The notes beneath the pieces are model-generated. The model worked only from the letters and a program-made list of their open reading frames with translations. It did not search any database and had not been told where the DNA came from. From Fasciola hepatica (lineage: Eukaryota > Platyhelminthes > Trematoda > Plagiorchiida > Fasciolidae), in the NCBI GenBank assembly GCA_948099385.1, contig CANUEZ040000024.1:20720001-20784000 (forward strand): a stretch of DNA of 64,000 nt, written 5' to 3'. Position numbers and translations under genes: made by a program. How positions within the stretch are numbered: position 1 is the stretch's first letter; every line of letters begins with the position of its first letter. This document shows, piece after piece, positions 21,111 through 34,289 of this stretch.

Positions 21111-21949
21111 AATGAATACTACTTATGTATCAACTCTTCATCTCAATCCTTACTTCTTCTCTTGGACACAGTACCTCTGAGCCCCCGCCACTCATGAAAG
21201 CGCATCACACAAGGTCCATTTTCACTGAGCCATTTGTGCTAACGGGAGGTTCCATGTGGGAATCATGGCAGCTATAGGGGATAGTGAACATGTGTATCCA
21301 CTGCAGCTGCTTGTTCTTCAGGAGCCAAAGTGTTTTCGCTCTCTTATAGTCTATCTTTAAACAAGCGGGACATTTGGACTGCCTGGAAGTCAAAGCACAA
21401 CGTGTCTTTTTCGGCCTCCGAGAACAAGAATCTGGCCAAGGTTGCCAGTTCTGCAACATGACGTGAACTGATCTAAAGTCATCATTGCACGCGCTCTGCG
21501 CCAAACCACGGCAAGGTTTTTGTGGTTTTCGTCAATTTTTAACATTGCTTACTCCGGGAACATCCAAACTGAAACCTGTTTAAAAGCTTTTACAATAACA
21601 ATATTTGGGTAATCCTTCCACTTTTCAACAGGCAGGTTCCCCGTAATTCGCGTAAGCTGCTCTAAGCCAGCTACAATACAGCGTACAACGGCGATAGCTG
21701 TCTGCACCTGGGTAGGCTATTCCCTAGTCATTATGAAAGACAGTATCAATTTCTATCGACGTTCTGGAAAGGCAAGCGGCAAACTCATCGAACAAACTGT
21801 CTCAACTGACTGTTTCTCGCCCCAACATATGTATATAAGAAACCTAAAAGGCCTGATTACACGGGCACCAATAGAAGATCCGGTTCCATCAAAAATAGCT
21901 TGAAAAAATGTTTACATAAATGGCTTTAGCTGACAACGTATTCTGAAAA

Positions 21950-23090
21950 CCAATGACCCTGACTTACGTTGTTTAGCCCACGGTACTCTCTGGCCTCCGT
22001 AGTCCAGAGTAGGCCAGTCAGTTTCTTGATTCAGAGGCGTCCAAAATTCCGCGATTGTCGCAGAATGCAACTAAGTGCCGTTGTTTTTAACATACCCGAT
22101 CATTCAGTCATCACAATGGTTAAATCAGCGGGCTTGACTCACGTCCCGCTCCACTGCCGCAGCCTAAGAAAAAGGACTAAGAAGGAGCCCGCCATTCTCC
22201 ATCTCTATTTCTTTGTCAACAAAATTGCTGAAGAATTCATCTCAAAACAGTGCTTGGTGGCAAGGATTTCACAGGTCATATCAGTTAAGATCCCGGCTGA
22301 AAGCATGACTTTATAGGGAAAAGTGAAAACATTTGCCACCAAAAATTCAGCTCAGACTGGTGGTACGGTCCAGAAGTCACCTTTGCTCTCGGCAAACAAT
22401 TAACCGAGAACTGACAGGACCCCGCCATAAAGGAGTTCAGGAAACTCTGTTCCGTTCATCAAAATTCTTAGTACCAACCATATTATTTCATTTGTATGCA
22501 CTATCTTCACCGAAATTCCGACTGTTGGTTTTATTGGACTAGACCTTTGTCACAAACCGGACCCTTATCACCTCGGCGAGCGTGAGTCAGTGAGTTTGAA
22601 CTTTGCTGTGACTGTATTTGGTAGTCTCATCTGTTTCTAGCTCTTTGCTGTTATTCCGCTGCAGCTGTTGATTCGTTGTACAATGTGGGGCGAAAGAACT
22701 CATGAGAAACACTACTGAGGTTTGGTTGCTGTAGGGTTGCTTAGTTTGTTGCGTATATTATGGTAACCACTTGGAATAAACCTTGTTTTAGATTGAGTCG
22801 GAGTTGGTCGCAACGTGCCGCTCAAACGATGGACTGACTTGACTCTGAACCTTCGTTCTTATACTGGTAGAACATTCGCGGTATTAGTTGACCTTGAAGA
22901 ATTTCCTACCATCTCCCTACAGCCTCCTCCGCCAAAGCGACAGGATGCGTCAACAAAGCCGACGGGCCCATCTCAGTAGGGCCCGTACAGCTTTCCTACT
23001 TCTACGAATGGCCATTCACCGGGACAGCCAGTTAATATTGGAATTTTTCCCACGGCTTATATGCCTGTTCCCATAGGCCCCCTTTTAAAC
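21950..23090 (+). pseudogene. LINE-E ORF1 remnant, duplicated copy (left arm)
   Basis: Text such as LSAVVFNIPDHSVITMVKSA, LTHVPLHCRSLRKR and NKIAEEFISKQ lines up with LINE-A ORF1 (AVVFNVPERIPLEHVKQTL, HLPCQITRLRKR, LSAKEFI). Further on, VLVDLEEFPTISLQPPPPKR matches LINE-A's VDLDISASPLLLPPSKRR. Frames are broken several times. It belongs to an old relative of LINE-A. The same text occurs reversed at about 29017-30157. Confidence 0.7.
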
Positions 23091-23499
23091 CTACCGAAAT
23101 ATCAAGGCGTCTCCCTGGAGCACCACGTTTGGTTCGCGCAATAAGTGGCCCCTCCAAAGAGGATTAGCAACATGTAATCGCTAGTGCTAAGTATCTTTGT
23201 AAGCAAGTTGCCCGGAGTTGCACGAATGATGGAAATGATAGTCTTTGCTCCAGATGAAATTCGTAACCTTCCAACTTCTCCATCAGAGATTCCCAAGTGC
23301 TCCACTCTATATTAACCTGAATGATACTTCCAGGACAACGATCCGACAACGCTGGAATCCTACACGTTATGAATACAAATGTTATAAATAACAACCAACT
23401 TTAAAGCTGACTCACGACTAGCGGAATCTTTCCTTTAGCCTATGGCAGTCAGTCTCCTATCATTTTCATCCTTTTCAACTGTTTTTCTTTCAACTACCT

Positions 23500-24600
23500 G
23501 AGAGGGCCGCATCTTCTTCCCTTCACCGACGGATACCGACCGTCTGGCCTAAGTGCATATTTTTCGCGCTTTCCATGGACAAACATTAGCTCCATACCCC
23601 AGCTCTGCCTCCTAAGAAAAGCTCCAACCAGCCGTACATTGATGAAATACGTGGAATCCGTCGTCCAGTGCTCTTTATGCAAACCCGGGATCTTCCGCAG
23701 GATTTGCAGCCCATAAATTGAGCGTGCTTACGCCCTACAACGATAATTGTTTTCAGATGAAGCGTTGCTTTCGACCGGCTGTAAACACTACTACCGATGG
23801 AGATGTCTAAGGAACTCCAGCATCCACACCGTTGTCAGTCAGTGCAAAGTGTAATACGTACAATCAGCTGCATTGCAAACTGATTGTGATTTTATTTTAC
23901 AGACTGTATCTTGGTAGACGACTTCTTTCTGGTTGACGACGCTGTGGTGTCCGGCCACAAGTATTTCGGAAAAAGTAGAAAATATCAGCGTAGAGGGGCT
24001 GTCTAGCGTGCGTAAAAGAAAACTCTCAGGGTGGCAGGATTTCAGCACCTTATCCTAGATGGTATTGCCACTTCCATGTTGAGCTTGGAATCAAAAGCCG
24101 AGAACTGCCGCTGAGCTGCATATACTGTCCCTCAAGACCTCACGCTGAGAGATTTCTGCAAATCACCGATGCATTTACTGAGTTAATGATCCGCCAACAT
24201 GCCCAAAACAGATAACTGGCGACTTAAATGCACGAGACACCTGATGGACGCGGCTCATGGCATCGCGCTACTTAATACCACTTTATATTGCAATCCGCCC
24301 AGGAGAATGGATGAACCTCGTCACGACCTCACCCAAGCGCGACGACACCCCTAATATGACCTTGTCGCTAGGACTAGTCCAAGTTGTAATGGAAGTTGAG
24401 AATGACCTACGGAGAGGCGATCGCTCAGCTGTTCGCTGCTGCTTCTGGCTGACTGCAAAAATGAACAGCCGGAACCCCCACGTGGACCATTTCACAAGGC
24501 AAGCTAGAACATACTAACTTTTCTGACGTGCAGCCAAAGTCAGGACCTCAAGCTGGTGGAAGGCCAGCCCTATTCCATCAATGAAGACTGTCTCAATCTA
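23500..24600 (+). pseudogene. LINE-E endonuclease remnant, duplicated copy (left arm)
   Basis: Scattered APE-like pieces in several frames: GCLACVKENSQ near 23995 (LINE-A has GCLAYVKEAY) and TGDLNAR near 24215 (LINE-A has AGDFNLPH). Stops and frame changes throughout. The element breaks off at the arm end (24871) before any RT, whereas the right-hand copy continues into RT. Confidence 0.5.
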
Positions 24601-24871
24601 ATTACCCTGAAACTACGATCTTCAATTTGTTTTGGAGGCAACAGCCCGACTAACCTCAGTTCAAAATTAGGTAGATTCTAACGAGCTCACTTTGAAACCA
24701 GGGATGCCCTGATGTTTATGCAGTTAAGTCTTATATTCAGAACGATAAAAAGGTACTCTGCTTTCCATGTAATATAGCAGAAACAAGTGGGTTTACATAT
24801 TTCCAGGAAGGTCGAGATTCTAGCAAAACTGATGAGGTCGAGGAAACATAAACCATCTTCATCTATCTTTT

Positions 24872-27235
24872 CTCAGCTTTTTTACGTCTGTCGCCTTCCT
24901 GTTGATGCCAGTGTTATCGCATTCGTGGTCATCCCTATGTAGGGGGACGATCACGTAAGAAAACGCTGTAAATGTGCCTCCATAATACTTGTCATCTTCT
25001 TGAACTTGAAAGCCCCACGGAGATTTACGTGGGGAAAAATATGTGTGCAGTCTATTTCAGCCTGAGGTCGCCACATGGGATCCTCGATCACTGCATGCTC
25101 AGTTCACTCGAGGATGAAGAGATTTATATTGCGCGCAAAGAGCTTTGACACAGCAGGTAAGATGGAATCCGAAGCATGATACCGATTGTTAGTGGGAATA
25201 AGACCAGAAATAGGGGCCAGTTGTAAGGGCTACGTGTTGTTGCTTGGTTTTTGCAAAGCTTGTATTAAGACACCAAAACCAGAACTAGTTTTGGGCGACT
25301 CTATAAAGCTAGACGTTTGTCTCAATTTGGAAAACGAATCTAACTGATGGTCTGGTACGTGGTACTGGAAAGGAGGAAACTCTCTGCCCAGAGAAGGGTT
25401 GCCAACTTGAGTGATGCTTAATTGGTTGGAAGATTACACCTGAAGATGCTAGAAGATGTGCAAGAGAGATAAGTAGAAAATGAGAAGTAAAAGGCTGGAA
25501 GACCCCCGGAAAATCGTGTGGAAAGTTTACAAGTCAAGTGTCAGTAACCGAAGCCGACTATGGACGCTTGACCTCCTGAAGTGTGCAGATCAGTGACGGG
25601 TACGAAAATCCGTACATCGACGAATCTGTTTAATTTGTCCCCAAATCTTACCAAGTGGCCTATTTTTTGCATATGGGGTTTGGGCTCTTCTCATGTACGC
25701 CAATATCTTCCAACGAAGAAGATGGACAGCAGGCTGGTTCTCGAGGACGGCACAATAACTGAGTGACTGCTATGTCATGACGAAAACATATAGCTTGATA
25801 GGTCGCCAGCCTCCAATTAGGCTTTGCTGGAGCTGTGTTTTATAGTAAGTGGGAGAGCGCAAAGTTGTTCTTTATCCGTCAAAACCGAAGTGGTTCGACT
25901 TGCGGCAGGTTACAGCGCTGTTTTGGGTTAAGACTGACTGGATGGCCAACTATTTGTTCTGTGAAAGCTCGTTGAACTTTTTCAATAACCATCTTCACAC
26001 TGGTGCACTTTGGACCTGACCGCTGCACTGTACTCTGGCAGTTGTCTAGAGTTGGTCGTGTAGATATGGAGTCTGCTCTCGTGAAAGCAAAATTCCCTTA
26101 GGACCAGTCTGATTGGCCGGTGCGGTCTAGAAATTTGAGTGTCTCGCCCCAAAATGTGGAACAAACAGGATCACTGTACGCCAGAGTAACTCACCGATAA
26201 GCTTTTTGGAGTCGGATGACTACCTGTGCTAAACTTATGGGGAGGGGCACTAGAAGATTGCGTGATAGGGCAGCTTCTATCAACCCAGGACTTCATGACT
26301 AGTGGGCACACCACGAACTGAGCATCCGTACGTCCTCAGGTGTGTTTACCATATCATTACCCAATGAATTATGGTCGAACCTTTATAACAAAGTTACGTA
26401 GTCAGAAAATAGAAAGGAGGTCCCATGGCGAATCGCAGTAAATAAGTCACTCGTACATGGTGAATAATAACGGACCCGGTACGCTACCTAGGATCAATCC
26501 GCTGGTTACCAGAACAGATGCGGAAATAATACTGTCAACGTTCACCGCGCTACAAGGGGAGGACAAGTTTCCTGCCATTTCTGTAGTACGTCGGCAATAA
26601 CAAAAATTTGAACCCTTGATAACAACCAAATAAGACAGCCAGTCAGAGGCTTTATTCGTCGTAAAAAATAGCAGTTACTGCCTTACCCTTATAAGCAGCC
26701 GTATCAATGATTTTCAAAATACCCGTCACAAAATTCGCCCACGAGAACGTTTTAGAAAACCCTGCTGACCTTTAGTTGGAGATGACTGTGGAGGGGTGAG
26801 TAAGTCCAACATTCCTCTACCTTTCCATAATCCTCAACTCCACTGGGGTGTAGTTCATGGGATGGTAGTTGGCCGCTTTTCAAGTGCCCCCTTCATGGGT
26901 ATGGGAATATTACTAGGGGTACTACAATGTATAGGTTAACAGATGAAGCCCATAGACGCGTTGAATGAGTTGGAGAAAAGAACTGTGATATCTGGTTCTC
27001 TCGATTCCAAGATAACAATAAATCCGATCAAGAGCAGGCAAGACAATACGGCATTTTGAATTAAAGGTTCGATTTCTGTGGGGAAAAAGGTTGCGAAATA
27101 AACCGGCTCATGTGGGGGTGCAGGTTGAGTGGGGAAATGGTGCCGTGCCAGCGGTTCACGGATAAGCAAAAAACGTGTTGAGCTCTTCTGCTATGTCCAG
27201 TGGTTTATCAAAGTGCCTCTTCGCGAAAAAGAGAA
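24872..27235. other. Spacer between the inverted arms
   Basis: Single-copy within the window. Its right part (about 25600-26800) is LINE-E RT contiguous with the right arm. 24872-25600 has no recognised gene. A potential hairpin sits at about 25079-25121 (ATCCTCGA pairing with TCGAGGAT around a loop of roughly 25 bases); significance unknown. Confidence 0.8.
25600..26800 (-). pseudogene. LINE-E reverse transcriptase remnant in spacer
   Basis: Minus-strand pieces in order: QQGFLKRSRG (about 26770, for QHGFLKGRS), AAYKGKAVTAIFYDE, VTSGLILGSVPGPLLFTMYE (about 26450-26510, for SGVIQGSVLGPLLF), and VIEKVQRAFTEQIVG then RCNLPQVEPLRF (about 25890-25985), which line up with LINE-A ORF2 text IIECIQRRFTKQLIG and RCSSLKIEPLWL. 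Multiple stops and frameshifts. It continues the ORF1 and EN remnants of the right arm in the same orientation, giving one old element of about 4.5 kb. Confidence 0.7.
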
Positions 27236-27506
27236 TAGAGGTAGATGAAGATGGTTTATGTTTCCTCGACCTCATCAGTTTTGCTAGAATCTCGACCTTC
27301 CTGGAAATATGTAAACCCACTTGTTTCTGCTATATTACATGGAAAGCAGAGTACCTTTTTATCGTTCTGAATATAAGACTTAACTGCATAAACATCAGGG
27401 CATCCCTGGTTTCAAAGTGAGCTCGTTAGAATCTACCTAATTTTGAACTGAGGTTAGTCGGGCTGTTGCCTCCAAAACAAATTGAAGATCGTAGTTTCAG
27501 GGTAAT

Positions 27507-28607
27507 TAGATTGAGACAGTCTTCATTGATGGAATAGGGCTGGCCTTCCACCAGCTTGGGGTCCTGACTTTGGCTGCACGTCAGAAAAGTTAGTATGTTC
27601 TAGCTTGCCTTGTGAAATGGTCCACGTGGGGGTTCCGGCTGTTCATTTTTGCAGTCAGCCAGAAGCAGCAGCGAACAGCTGAGCGATCGCCTCTCCGTAG
27701 GTCATTCTCAACTTCCATTACAACTTGGACTAGTCCTAGCGACAAGGTCATATTAGGGGTGTCGTCGCGCTTGGGTGAGGTCGTGACGAGGTTCATCCAT
27801 TCTCCTGGGCGGATTGCAATATAAAGTGGTATTAAGTAGCGCGATGCCATGAGCCGCGTCCATCAGGTGTCTCGTGCATTTAAGTCGCCAGTTATCTGTT
27901 TTGGGCATGTTGGCGGATCATTAACTCAGTAAATGCATCGGTGATTTGCAGAAATCTCTCAGCGTGAGGTCTTGAGGGACAGTATATGCAGCTCAGCGGC
28001 AGTTCTCGGCTTTTGATTCCAAGCTCAACATGGAAGTGGCAATACCATCTAGGATAAGGTGCTGAAATCCTGCCACCCTGAGAGTTTTCTTTTACGCACG
28101 CTAGACAGCCCCTCTACGCTGATATTTTCTACTTTTTCCGAAATACTTGTGGCCGGACACCACAGCGTCGTCAACCAGAAAGAAGTCGTCTACCAAGATA
28201 CAGTCTGTAAAATAAAATCACAATCAGTTTGCAATGCAGCTGATTGTACGTATTACACTTTGCACTGACTGACAACGGTGTGGATGCTGGAGTTCCTTAG
28301 ACATCTCCATCGGTAGTAGTGTTTACAGCCGGTCGAAAGCAACGCTTCATCTGAAAACAATTATCGTTGTAGGGCGTAAGCACGCTCAATTTATGGGCTG
28401 CAAATCCTGCGGAAGATCCCGGGTTTGCATAAAGAGCACTGGACGACGGATTCCACGTATTTCATCAATGTACGGCTGGTTGGAGCTTTTCTTAGGAGGC
28501 AGAGCTGGGGTATGGAGCTAATGTTTGTCCATGGAAAGCGCGAAAAATATGCACTTAGGCCAGACGGTCGGTATCCGTCGGTGAAGGGAAGAAGATGCGG
28601 CCCTCTC
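27507..28607 (-). pseudogene. LINE-E endonuclease remnant (right arm)
   Basis: Mirror of 23500-24600 with the same broken APE-like pieces. It is flanked downstream on the minus strand by the RT remnant in the spacer, so this is probably the original locus of the old element. Confidence 0.5.
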
Positions 28608-29016
28608 AGGTAGTTGAAAGAAAAACAGTTGAAAAGGATGAAAATGATAGGAGACTGACTGCCATAGGCTAAAGGAAAGATTCCGCTAGTCGTGAGTCAG
28701 CTTTAAAGTTGGTTGTTATTTATAACATTTGTATTCATAACGTGTAGGATTCCAGCGTTGTCGGATCGTTGTCCTGGAAGTATCATTCAGGTTAATATAG
28801 AGTGGAGCACTTGGGAATCTCTGATGGAGAAGTTGGAAGGTTACGAATTTCATCTGGAGCAAAGACTATCATTTCCATCATTCGTGCAACTCCGGGCAAC
28901 TTGCTTACAAAGATACTTAGCACTAGCGATTACATGTTGCTAATCCTCTTTGGAGGGGCCACTTATTGCGCGAACCAAACGTGGTGCTCCAGGGAGACGC
29001 CTTGATATTTCGGTAG

Positions 29017-30157
29017 GTTTAAAAGGGGGCCTATGGGAACAGGCATATAAGCCGTGGGAAAAATTCCAATATTAACTGGCTGTCCCGGTGAATGGCCATT
29101 CGTAGAAGTAGGAAAGCTGTACGGGCCCTACTGAGATGGGCCCGTCGGCTTTGTTGACGCATCCTGTCGCTTTGGCGGAGGAGGCTGTAGGGAGATGGTA
29201 GGAAATTCTTCAAGGTCAACTAATACCGCGAATGTTCTACCAGTATAAGAACGAAGGTTCAGAGTCAAGTCAATCAAACGTTTGAGCGGCACGTCGCGAC
29301 CAACTCCGACTCAATCTAAAACAAGGTTTATTCCAAGTGGCTACTATAATATACGCAACAAACTAAGCAACCCTACAGCAACCAAACCTCAGTAGTGTTT
29401 CTCATGAGTTCTTTCGCCCCACATTGTACAACGAATCAACAGCTGCAGCGGAATAACAGCAAAGAGCTAGAAACAGATGAGACTACCAAATACAGTCACA
29501 GCAAAGTTCAAACTCACTGACTCACGCTCGCCGAGGTGATAAGGGTCCGGTTTGTGACAAAGGTCTAGTCCAATAAAACCAACAGTCGGAATTTCGGTGA
29601 AGATAGTGCATACAAATGAAATAATATGGTTGGTACTAAGAATTTTGATGAACGGAACAGAGTTTCCTGAACTCCTTTATGGCGGGGTCCTGTCAGTTCT
29701 CGGTTAATTGTTTGCCGAGAGCAAAGGTGACTTCTGGACCGTACCACCAGTCTGAGCTGAATTTTTGGTGGCAAATGTTTTCACTTTTCCCTATAAAGTC
29801 ATGCTTTCAGCCGGGATCTTAACTGATATGACCTGTGAAATCCTTGCCACCAAGCACTGTTTTGAGATGAATTCTTCAGCAATTTTGTTGACAAAGAAAT
29901 AGAGATGGAGAATGGCGGGCTCCTTCTTAGTCCTTTTTCTTAGGCTGCGGCAGTGGAGCGGGACGTGAGTCAAGCCCGCTGATTTAACCATTGTGATGAC
30001 TGAATGATCGGGTATGTTAAAAACAACGGCACTTAGTTGCATTCTGCGACAATCGCGGAATTTTGGACGCCTCTGAATCAAGAAACTGACTGGCCTACTC
30101 TGGACTACGGAGGCCAGAGAGTACCGTGGGCTAAACAACGTAAGTCAGGGTCATTGG
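29017..30157 (-). pseudogene. LINE-E ORF1 remnant (right arm)
   Basis: Mirror of 21950-23090, carrying the same LINE-A-ORF1-like text (LSAVVFNIPDHSVITMVKSA). A 115-codon stretch at 29791-30138 is identical to its left-arm partner. Confidence 0.7.
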
Positions 30158-30996
30158 TTTTCAGAATACGTTGTCAGCTAAAGCCATTTATGTAAACATT
30201 TTTTCAAGCTATTTTTGATGGAACCGGATCTTCTATTGGTGCCCGTGTAATCAGGCCTTTTAGGTTTCTTATATACATATGTTGGGGCGAGAAACAGTCA
30301 GTTGAGACAGTTTGTTCGATGAGTTTGCCGCTTGCCTTTCCAGAACGTCGATAGAAATTGATACTGTCTTTCATAATGACTAGGGAATAGCCTACCCAGG
30401 TGCAGACAGCTATCGCCGTTGTACGCTGTATTGTAGCTGGCTTAGAGCAGCTTACGCGAATTACGGGGAACCTGCCTGTTGAAAAGTGGAAGGATTACCC
30501 AAATATTGTTATTGTAAAAGCTTTTAAACAGGTTTCAGTTTGGATGTTCCCGGAGTAAGCAATGTTAAAAATTGACGAAAACCACAAAAACCTTGCCGTG
30601 GTTTGGCGCAGAGCGCGTGCAATGATGACTTTAGATCAGTTCACGTCATGTTGCAGAACTGGCAACCTTGGCCAGATTCTTGTTCTCGGAGGCCGAAAAA
30701 GACACGTTGTGCTTTGACTTCCAGGCAGTCCAAATGTCCCGCTTGTTTAAAGATAGACTATAAGAGAGCGAAAACACTTTGGCTCCTGAAGAACAAGCAG
30801 CTGCAGTGGATACACATGTTCACTATCCCCTATAGCTGCCATGATTCCCACATGGAACCTCCCGTTAGCACAAATGGCTCAGTGAAAATGGACCTTGTGT
30901 GATGCGCTTTCATGAGTGGCGGGGGCTCAGAGGTACTGTGTCCAAGAGAAGAAGTAAGGATTGAGATGAAGAGTTGATACATAAGTAGTATTCATT

Positions 30997-32107
30997 TGGC
31001 TTATCGTCTTCCGAGGAAACCCCGTTCCAGCAGTTGTTTAAACATGACGATGCCATTTGCTGCTTCTAATTGGAGTGGTAGTTTGTTCCAAGGGTTCGTC
31101 ATGCGGCGAGAGAACTAAGTCACTTCGCTTCCGATGGCCCTGGGTTTCTTCAGTTTCCTTTCGTCCCCCCTGGGACTCAGGTTTTTAATTAAGACTAACG
31201 GCAAGCTGTCGGTTTCGGATAACCCGACGAGCTATTTGAATTCCTTGATCAGGTCTTGCCCTAAGTGACACTTGTTTAGCAAGGACAGGCTGAGTTCTTT
31301 GAGGCTTACTCTGTGTATCCTATCCCGTAGCCCAGTAATCATTCTAGCGAACCGCCTCGGAACAGTCTCAAACAGATGCTTGTCATTGACCAGTTTTCGT
31401 TTCCGGGCCTGGATGCAGCGTTCCAGGAGGGGGGGGGGTACATGCTTTTGTAAACAGGCAGTATTGTTTGGGCATGCCGAGTCCCAATATTCCAACAATG
31501 TTGAAACATCGATCTGTTACCCTTAGCGGTTACACTTGGAAGCCAAAACCGTTCTTGATCTCAGCAGCCTCGAATACACCTGGTGATTCGTCACCGAAAT
31601 GACGAGTCACACCTGCTCCCCTGCCCTGGAGCAGCTTTCTACACTTTCTCCTTTTGGAAGGCTCCTGTTTCGGTACACTCCCGTATTCTGCTTAAGTCTC
31701 CGTGTATCCAGCATGCAGATGGTTCCCTCGCTATTTCGAGATCATCTTCGAGGAGGAAATCAAGACACCTCAGGTTGTCCCCAACGTCATTTATATAGAT
31801 CGAGAACAACAGGGGCTCTAGAACCGACCCCTTCGGCACCTTTCTGCATGCCTCTCTGTACTGGAGGCTTCATCCCCAGCCGGAGCCTTAAACGTCCAAC
31901 CGGCAAGGTACACTTTAATCCAGTTTTGCGTCTCTTGTGCGGTCCTTTTGCACTTTATTTACTGCGCCGACCGCCTGTAGCTTACTGGGACCAAGTCCTT
32001 CTGGAAATCCAGATAACCCGCTTTAGCTCGTTCCCCTACGTCCAGTCTGTCGATCGCTTTGCCCAGAAATGATGGGGGACTCGTTCGACAAGGCTTCCAT
32101 ATCCACC
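30997..32107 (-). pseudogene. Decayed CR1-like RT remnant (right arm)
   Basis: Mirror of 20000-21110 with the same damaged GSVLEPLLFSIYIND and MITGLRDR landmarks. A few single-base differences are visible, such as a frame change near 31430 at a G run. Confidence 0.72.
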
Positions 32108-34289
32108 GCTCCGTCGTCAATCCGCCGTATATCGTGAACATTTTGTTAAGCCTTCATATTCTCCAATTCATACCTGCAGTTTCATTACGCCGAACTTCTC
32201 ATCAGCGTTCCAAAAGTTTCAGTACCTCAGATTTTCCGGTTTTTCTGAGCCACCTTAGCTCCTATTCTCTTTCAGTTATACGTAACTCAAACGTTTTGGT
32301 CTGCTGCAGACTTTTCAGTCGTATCAGGTTACCGGTGCTCGAGATTCTTCATCTCCTGCAGAGTTTCGATGACGTACTTCATCGTTTCGTTTTTTTGAAC
32401 TTGTAAACTCTACTTTTGCCGCTGGACCCAGTTGTCATTTGAACGCAAATCCCGGCCGCTTATGCTCATTTAACCAGTGCTCTACGCAGCCGTTCAGTAA
32501 GATCATTAATTTACATCATCTTTGAATAATGTTATTTTCTTCATTCTTCGAACAATGTTTTACCCTCTGACCATGCACCTGCACATGCTTCTCGAGCCGT
32601 TTACGAAGTACACTAATATCATTATCAGCAAACGGAGCACTGCAACGAGTAGGAGGGAACTGGACTGGACATCAACGGCGGATAGTCCACAAAGAGGGCC
32701 GCCACCGAAGACGCAGTGTTTCTCGATGGCAAACTTACTTGAAGCAAAAAAGACTACGGCATTGGCAGGTGTGGACAATGATATCGCGACCCTCTGAAGT
32801 ATAGTACCGAAACCGTTTATCCCCGAGAAATAGGAGGCCGCAGGGGGGGGGATGCAGGTAAAATCGGCTCTCCGAATTTTCAAGGCAACACTGCACACCC
32901 CAGCCCGCTGGAAGCACTGTTGGGCTCTGAGGAGGCTGCGGTTTCCATGATACAAATGTCTTACAAACTTCCGGGGAAACACGTGCTGTGGCACCGCGAA
33001 CTGGATCGTGCGGACTGTGAGAAATATATGGAGTCACTGAAAACTGCGCAAACGTAAAAATTAGATGTGGATTTTAGAGTTCCGAAGCGGTACCTGTATA
33101 GCCGGTGGCGGCAGCTGACGTTACCATCCCAGTCAGTTCCCCTAAGCCGGGACACAGTGAACAAATGGGGACGGTAGAAAATCCAGAAAATGCCATCTTC
33201 ATGTTGTCCAACGTGCATGGTCTGCCGAAAAGTATAGTTCGCTTAAAAGGATTGCTTCAGCCCAACTCACCTACCATAGTGTTGTCGACAAGAGTAAGTC
33301 TCAAGAACGACATTCTGGATCTGAGGTGCCCCTTTTGGGCCACACGATAATCGGAGCTGACGGAAACTGTCCGGTCAGGTGAAAGAATGGCGCTTTTTGT
33401 CGGATCAAATAATCCATCCTTATGGTTGGAAAAATATGGCGGGCCGCAAAAACTTGGTAGAACAGTCTGTTGCAGAATCAAGCTAAAAGCAAGGAGCTTC
33501 AGGGCCTTTGGAATTATCTGAAGGACGCTTTCCACAGCCCCCCCCCCGGGATAACCTGAATTCATTGAAAAGATGGGCGTGCAATGGACACAGTCCCATC
33601 CTGGACAAACGCAGTGTTTTGATCATACCCACACGTGGTCTAGTGCACTACAGCTTTCTTTCCAGTACCCGATCAATCAGGTGAGACCGCGCCGTAATCG
33701 CTAGATCATGTGGGTACAGTGCAATAGCTCCGTTTTTGGCGGGCCCGCCATCTGCCAATGAGGCTAGTTTCCCTAAGTACACGAGCAAATTGGTACCAAT
33801 GAAAGTAAACGGAAAGCACACCTGTTTTCCTTATCCGGTCTTGTCTTTCTTCCAGAGCGCATGGTACGTGGGGGAGTTTTTCCATTAGGCACAGTTGGCC
33901 AAATATACACTATTCTTGCGGCGATTCCAATGTCCCGCAAGAAGTTGGAAATCAGTCACAACCGCGGCGGGGACGGTTCCCTTCTCTCGGGGTTTGCTGA
34001 CTGTAGCCTAAAAGTTGGGCTTGTACCATCATGTTCACGAGTCAACCCGGAGGCGACTTCATCACTGTACCACCCTTAACCTGGTTATCTCTCCCAAGAC
34101 TTCGGTTGATAGGGATGAATACCTCCCTTTGCGTGTGGGCGGCTACCGCATGATACGAAAAGCTAGCCGGTGTACTGCCGCTTGTCTAGCTCCTAGACCA
34201 AACATCAGTCTTCACTTCTGGAGCACATTATTCAAGGATGTTCAAACAGCCACCTTAGAAGGTAACTGTTTTCCTGCTAGCTTAGACCG

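Larger units (their letters stand above)
19251..24871 (+). repeat. Left arm of large inverted duplication, inner segment
   Basis: Reverse complement of 27236-32856, pairing x with 52107-x. Several encoded strings of 60-157 residues are identical in both arms, and only scattered single changes are visible (for example near 22810 versus 29280), so identity is probably about 99%. Matching stops at CATCTA near 24871. The DNA itself is made of old, decayed LINE sequence, so high identity reflects recent duplication and not constraint. Confidence 0.93.

Noticed and set aside
22333..24517. Pairs of identical 60-115 codon frames at 22-24.5 kb and 27.6-30 kb as conserved genes
   Set aside because: They are mirror copies in the inverted duplication, lie in decayed LINE-E, and several read antisense to it; identity reflects recent duplication.
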